64,000 nucleotides of DNA, from NCBI GenBank assembly GCA_965284435.1, contig OZ260083.1:868001-932000 (forward strand), in the 5' to 3' direction. Below, piece after piece: positions 60,606 to 64,000 of the stretch; position 1 is the first letter of the stretch; every line of letters starts with the position of its first letter. A program made the translations under genes and the position numbers. The notes under the pieces are model-generated. The model saw only the letters and a program-made list of their open reading frames with translations, was not told where the DNA came from and made no database searches. This DNA is from CAIYZT01 sp947461435 (GTDB lineage: Bacteria > Pseudomonadota > Alphaproteobacteria > Rhodobacterales > Rhodobacteraceae).

Positions 60606-60725
60606 GGGGCTCTCCTCAGATGCGACAGCGCCCTAACCCGCGTCGCGCGTCACGTCAACGCCCGCTGTGCGCTTGCGCCGCGCCGCGCTTCATTGCAGGG
60701 TCTGCCCAAGTCGCAAAGGTGTGCC

Positions 60726-61151
60726 ATGTCCTTTCAATTGTCGATGTTTCTGCCCTATCAACTTGCCGTCGCGGCCGCCCATGTCAGCCGCGAATTTTCC
60801 ACGCGCTACCGCAAGGAATTTGGCCTCTCCATTCCCGAATGGCGGGTTCTGGCCCATATCGCGGCCGAAGGCGGCGTCTCGGTGCGCGAAATTCACGCGC
60901 GGGTCGATATGGACAAGACCAAGGTCAGCCGCGCCGCCGCCAAACTTGAATCGAACGGCCTGATCGAAAAACGCGCCCATTTCGATGATCGCCGATTGTT
61001 GGACATGCGGCTGACCGAAAAAGGCACGGCGCTTTACGCCCGCTTGATCCCCATCGCCGAGGCGTATCAGGCCGAACTTCTGGCATCACTGGGCCCCAAT
61101 GCCGAGGCGCTTGGAAAAGCTCTGACGACCTTGCAAGGACAGACCCCATGA
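60726..61151 (+). CDS. MarR-family transcriptional regulator
   Basis: The 141-residue protein is a MarR winged-helix regulator: an N-terminal dimerisation helix, the LSIPEWRVLAHIAAEGGVSVREIHARVDMDKTKVSRAAAKLES reading head, then the wing with IEKRAHFDDRRLLDMRLTEKG. MarR proteins often sense aromatic compounds. It overlaps maiA by four bases (ATGA), so it likely controls that gene and perhaps the divergent MFS gene. A longer frame running from 60024 is antisense to the MFS gene and not coding. Confidence 0.93.
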   Translation: MSFQLSMFLPYQLAVAAAHVSREFSTRYRKEFGLSIPEWRVLAHIAAEGGVSVREIHARVDMDKTKVSRAAAKLESNGLIEKRAHFDDRRLLDMRLTEKGTALYARLIPIAEAYQAELLASLGPNAEALGKALTTLQGQTP

Positions 61152-61789
61152 CATCGCACCCCGCCCCCATCATCTTGTACGATTATTGGCGCTCCTCTGC
61201 CTCTTACCGCGTGCGCCTTGCGCTGAACCTTCTGGGCCTGCCGTACGAACGGGTTGCTGTTAACCTTCTCACGGGTGACCAGAACGGCGCAGACAACCGC
61301 GCCCGCAACCCGCAAGGTCTGGTGCCAACACTTCAGATCGATGGATTAACCCTGCCGCAATCCCTCGCGATTATTGAATATCTGAACGACACGAAGGGCG
61401 GCCTTTTGCCCCAGGATGCGGCGGGCCGCGCCCGGGTGCGCGCGCTGTCTTATGCCATCGCGATGGAAATTGCGCCGATCTGCAACCTTTCTGTTCGCAA
61501 TCATATTGGTAAATTGAGCACGCTCAATTCCGCATCAGAGGACTGGGTACGGCACTATATGATCAAGGGGTTGAACGCTGTCGAAACCATGTTGGATCAC
61601 CCGGCAACCGGCCTGTACTGCCATGGCGACAGCGTCAGCATGGCAGATCTTAACCTTGTGCCGCAGATCTATAACTACGAACGCGCGGGCCTTGATCTGG
61701 CCTCGCTTCCGCGCATCGCCGTGATCATGCAGCGTCTGCGCGCCCTTCCGGAAGTGGCCGCAGCCCACCCAGACCGGGTAAAGCCCTAA
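61148..61789 (+). CDS. maiA: Maleylacetoacetate isomerase (zeta-class GST)
   Basis: The 213-residue protein has the zeta-class active site SSASYRVR (SSxSxRVR motif) near residue 16, then GLVPTLQIDGLTLPQSLAIIEYL, the glutathione-binding QS pair, and a C-terminal all-helical domain with SMADLNLVPQ. It isomerises maleylacetoacetate to fumarylacetoacetate in tyrosine/homogentisate degradation. No hmgA or fahA lies in the window. Its stop overlaps that of the convergent glycosyltransferase gene by four bases. Confidence 0.9.
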   Translation: MTSHPAPIILYDYWRSSASYRVRLALNLLGLPYERVAVNLLTGDQNGADNRARNPQGLVPTLQIDGLTLPQSLAIIEYLNDTKGGLLPQDAAGRARVRALSYAIAMEIAPICNLSVRNHIGKLSTLNSASEDWVRHYMIKGLNAVETMLDHPATGLYCHGDSVSMADLNLVPQIYNYERAGLDLASLPRIAVIMQRLRALPEVAAAHPDRVKP

Positions 61790-62598
61790 ATGGCCCCCAA
61801 AAACGGAAAACGGTCAGAAATCTTCGGATCGGTCCGCCAGTTCTGCATCGGCCTCCAGCGCTCCGTCACGCAGGCGCGGGAATCATTCAGCCCATGCAAG
61901 GTGCGCACGAACATCGGGCTGCCCTTGACCAGTTTGGCGTTTCCTTGGGCCGGCACTTTGCGATGACGAATGGAGAAAAGGTTTTTGCCCCCCGACGGGC
62001 CAACCATGGTCAATCCCAGATTCACGAATGGATAACGATGCGAATACAAAGAGAAATTCCCCGTCTCGCGATCCTTCAGATCCAGACCAAAACCATCGAT
62101 GAAAGAGACAAACCGCGGTACGGTTTCATCTTGCGGTTCGGGCATCGCCGATAATTCTTCCCGAATTCGGGCGATCAGATTGCTCGCAAAGGCATCATCG
62201 TCGTCCAAAACCGTCTGGATCACCTGCCCAAGCCCATAGCGGCGTTTCAGGAACTTGGTCAAAAACGTATGCGAAGCCCCAAACGGACGCGGACAGATCG
62301 AATACTTTTCGGGCGCCAGCGTGCCGGCGCAGACCTGCGTCAGGCTGTCCAGCGCCGCGGCGGGCAAATCTTCGCTGCACAAGATCATCAGGTGAAAGTT
62401 CTGGTCACTTTGCGCCGCCAGCGACGGGATCGCCAAGCTTTCCAGCATCGCCAGCCGAAGCGCCAGACGCTGCGGCTTAAACAGCATGTCCTTGTGCTTG
62501 GAGGCATCGCCTTGCCAGCCCGATTTTCCGAAATAGGAAAACCTCATGGCAACCAAAACTTCTTGGTTTGCGACAAAATCCTGCCAGCGCCGTTCCAT
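61786..62598 (-). CDS. Putative rhamnosyl transferase-family glycosyltransferase
   Basis: The 270-residue protein matches the PF11316 type: VAMRFSYFGKSGWQGD at the N-terminus, LALRLAMLESLAIPSLAAQSDQNFHLMILCSEDLP, and the DDDDAF metal/sugar-nucleotide motif following VIQTVL, with SFIDGFGLDLKDRE. The family is predicted to use a nucleotide sugar; the acceptor is unknown. The gene is 59 bases after an FkbM-type methyltransferase on the same strand, so it belongs to a polysaccharide or glycan-modifying group. Confidence 0.78.
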   Translation of the reverse strand: MERRWQDFVANQEVLVAMRFSYFGKSGWQGDASKHKDMLFKPQRLALRLAMLESLAIPSLAAQSDQNFHLMILCSEDLPAAALDSLTQVCAGTLAPEKYSICPRPFGASHTFLTKFLKRRYGLGQVIQTVLDDDDAFASNLIARIREELSAMPEPQDETVPRFVSFIDGFGLDLKDRETGNFSLYSHRYPFVNLGLTMVGPSGGKNLFSIRHRKVPAQGNAKLVKGSPMFVRTLHGLNDSRACVTERWRPMQNWRTDPKISDRFPFLGAI

Positions 62599-62657
62599 AT
62601 GTCACCAGAATCTCAATGCGCCCCCACGCATGGCGACACTGGTGCCACAAAAAAGAC

Positions 62658-63398
62658 TCAAATCCAATCAAGATTCACACGCCCTGCGGGATATTTCTGC
62701 GAAAAGCTCTCGCGCAAAGATTTGTACCGCCCGCGTAGATCGGCGAACTTCTTTTCATGTGTTTCCGCCACAAGGCAGCGCACATGTTGGAACAGATCGT
62801 CGGCATCCATCTGTTCCAAAATCTCCAGTTCAGCCCCTTCGATGTCCATTTTCACGAAGGATATCCCGCCGCGCTGCGCCGCCATGTCCCGCACCAGCTG
62901 CGGAAAATCGACAAGGGGCACCTCTACCGCGTTTTCCGCATCGATCCGGCGTCCGCCGTCCAGAATGGTGCTGCTGACAGAGGCCCCGGCGGGATTAGTG
63001 GCAAAGTTGTTAGCCCGCATCAGCCGAACGGTGCCCGATCCCACCCCGACGGCGGCATTGACCAAGGTGACATTGGCCACGCCCGAGAACTTTTCCTGCA
63101 GTTTTTCAAAGGTATAAGGATCAGGCTCATAGGCAATCACATCGGCCCCCGTTGCCGCCAGAATCGCCGTTATCACCCCCATGTTCGCGCCGCAGTCCAT
63201 CACCAGATCGCCGGGGCGCAGCATGGCGCAGACGCCCGCCAAAAACCCATGCGCCCCCGCCTTTCGCATGTTTCGGCGGGCCCGGCGGATCAGGGTCTCT
63301 GCCTTCATCTCGGCGGCCGACTTTGGGGCGGCCGGATCGGACGGTTCGGCTGATTCCGGCTTTTTTTTCAAGGCTTTTGGCATGTCAGGAATCCACAT
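62658..63398 (-). CDS. FkbM-family SAM methyltransferase
   Basis: The protein of about 241-246 residues has the SAM-binding VMDCGANMGVITAILAATGA motif, AYEPDPYTFEKL, VNAAVG and the FkbM signature FVKMDIEGAELEILEQM. A Lys/Pro/Glu-rich N-terminal tail (about 35 residues) precedes the domain. FkbM enzymes O-methylate sugars or polyketides. Start is uncertain: ATG 63398 overlaps the upstream gene by 14 bases, ATG 63383 starts one base after its stop and may be coupled. Confidence 0.85.
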   Translation of the reverse strand: MWIPDMPKALKKKPESAEPSDPAAPKSAAEMKAETLIRRARRNMRKAGAHGFLAGVCAMLRPGDLVMDCGANMGVITAILAATGADVIAYEPDPYTFEKLQEKFSGVANVTLVNAAVGVGSGTVRLMRANNFATNPAGASVSSTILDGGRRIDAENAVEVPLVDFPQLVRDMAAQRGGISFVKMDIEGAELEILEQMDADDLFQHVRCLVAETHEKKFADLRGRYKSLRESFSQKYPAGRVNLDWI

Positions 63399-64000
63399 AA
63401 TGACTTTGGATCGGAATCTGGTAGGGCGGATCCACCAAGGGCCGCCGCGCGGCGTAAAGCATAAGATGGGGCCCCGACAGGGCCAATTCGCCCCCCCGGG
63501 GTTTGCCCGTCGGGTCGGTTATCGAGATGATCTTGTCCGGAACCTTTCGGTTCACGATCGACACTTCCAGCATCTGGTATCCGCGCGCGTGGTGCCAATA
63601 GCGCCAGGGCACATCGGGGCCGGTTTGAAAAAACCCGTGCCCGAACCAGCCATCGCAAGACACAAAACTCATGACCACACCGCCGGGTTTCAAAAGCTGG
63701 TGACAGGTGTCCAGGGCGGTTCCGATATGGAAGATATGTTCACTGGTGCCCCCGTCGATGACCAGATCGAATTGTCCATGAAGCGCGGGCGGCAGGGGCA
63801 GGTTCAGATCATGGATATGTTCTGCCCCTTCCAGATCGTTGAAATCCATCGCTTCCATTTTTGGATAGCCAAGGCGGGAAAACAGGGTTTCGGTGAACCC
63901 GTCGTCTTGGGTAATCTCGGGCTCTGTAAGGGGCTGGCCCAGTTTGCCCATCGCCTTGAGAAAGCGCTGCATCCGGCGTTCGGACAGGTGAAGTTTCTGC
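63385..64000 (-). CDS. SAM-dependent methyltransferase-like protein (5' end outside the window)
   Basis: At least 195 residues are seen and the frame stays open upstream to the window edge (KLHLSERR before the first internal Met), so the true start is probably beyond base 64000. The visible part has the class I methyltransferase-like FDLVIDGGTSEHIFHIGTALDTCHQLLKPGGVVMSFVSCDGWFGHG, which fits motif II/III, and a C-terminal LSGPHLMLYAARR. The gene is the upstream partner of the FkbM methyltransferase and glycosyltransferase. Confidence 0.72.
   Translation of the reverse strand, partial: QKLHLSERRMQRFLKAMGKLGQPLTEPEITQDDGFTETLFSRLGYPKMEAMDFNDLEGAEHIHDLNLPLPPALHGQFDLVIDGGTSEHIFHIGTALDTCHQLLKPGGVVMSFVSCDGWFGHGFFQTGPDVPWRYWHHARGYQMLEVSIVNRKVPDKIISITDPTGKPRGGELALSGPHLMLYAARRPLVDPPYQIPIQSHYVDS

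Noticed and set aside
1..64000. tRNA, rRNA, CRISPR, IS or prophage content
   Set aside because: No tRNA-like cloverleaf, repeat array, transposase, integrase or phage protein was recognised by eye; the 17-base 16S match at 1573-1589 is only the tail sequence.

Overview
The window is a chromosomal segment of an alphaproteobacterium, most likely a member of the Rhodobacteraceae (Roseobacter/Rhodobacter group). The evidence is the GC-rich third codon positions, the very tight gene packing with many 4-base ATGA overlaps, the family content (a DUF2794 protein, an IalB-family protein, a divergent serB / serC-serA locus with a serC-type leader, an M17 peptidase next to an NlpC/P60 protein) and a CtrA-type TTAA-N7-TTAAC box. 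I found no rRNA or tRNA gene, transposase, integrase, phage gene or CRISPR array. This is core and metabolic DNA rather than a mobile island. The largest gap without a confident gene is 256 bp (1388-1643), and it is the most unusual part of the window.

Layout. 0-6 kb (minus strand): a phosphotransferase-fold protein, the ribosome-rescue hydrolase ArfB with a long structured leader, a YhhQ-type queuosine-precursor transporter behind a candidate preQ1-I riboswitch, a phytase-like secreted protein, the murein endopeptidase MepA, a UMF1-type MFS transporter and a hotdog thioesterase. 6-11 kb: YggT, RecQ with two HRDC domains, and a soluble hybrid histidine kinase. 11-19 kb: a giant alpha-2-macroglobulin with an intact thioester, paired with penicillin-binding protein 1C. 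19-25 kb: a GH13 alpha-glucosidase, two MFS transporters, a capsule-type protein and aspartate-semialdehyde dehydrogenase with a clear terminator. 25-33 kb: several poorly known proteins (a DUF347 membrane protein with a secreted partner, an ATP-grasp-like protein and a TPR protein), a YcaQ/AlkX DNA glycosylase, a fatty acid desaturase, RlmN and IalB.

33-41 kb: type II asparaginase, DUF2794, an NlpC/P60 hydrolase, an M17 aminopeptidase, then a bicarbonate module of beta-carbonic anhydrase, SbtA-type permease and a PII-like SbtB protein, followed by a DUF4139 protein. 41-51 kb: sugar-acid and inositol metabolism. It holds a class III aminotransferase, an L-fuconate dehydratase-like enolase and a LacI regulator. 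Beyond these lies a divergent inositol-type cluster (two Gfo/Idh/MocA dehydrogenases and an IolE-like protein facing iolC-iolB-iolJ) around a perfect 18-bp LacI-type palindrome. 51-57 kb: ZapE, a TauE/SafE permease and the whole phosphorylated serine pathway. 57-64 kb: 6-phosphogluconate dehydrogenase, a PPP-type phosphatase, a 55-residue protein behind a CtrA box, an MFS transporter, a MarR regulator with maleylacetoacetate isomerase, and the start of a glycan or methylation cluster that runs off the right edge.

The best leads for something undescribed are these. First, the arfB leader: a Shine-Dalgarno matching 17 nt of the 16S tail, three chained small ORFs, a Pro-Pro-Pro codon run and a terminator hairpin. 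Second, the preQ1-I candidate. Third, the CtrA-box small protein. Fourth, the bacterial CA-SbtA-SbtB module. Fifth, the inositol cluster that lacks iolD and iolA inside the window.
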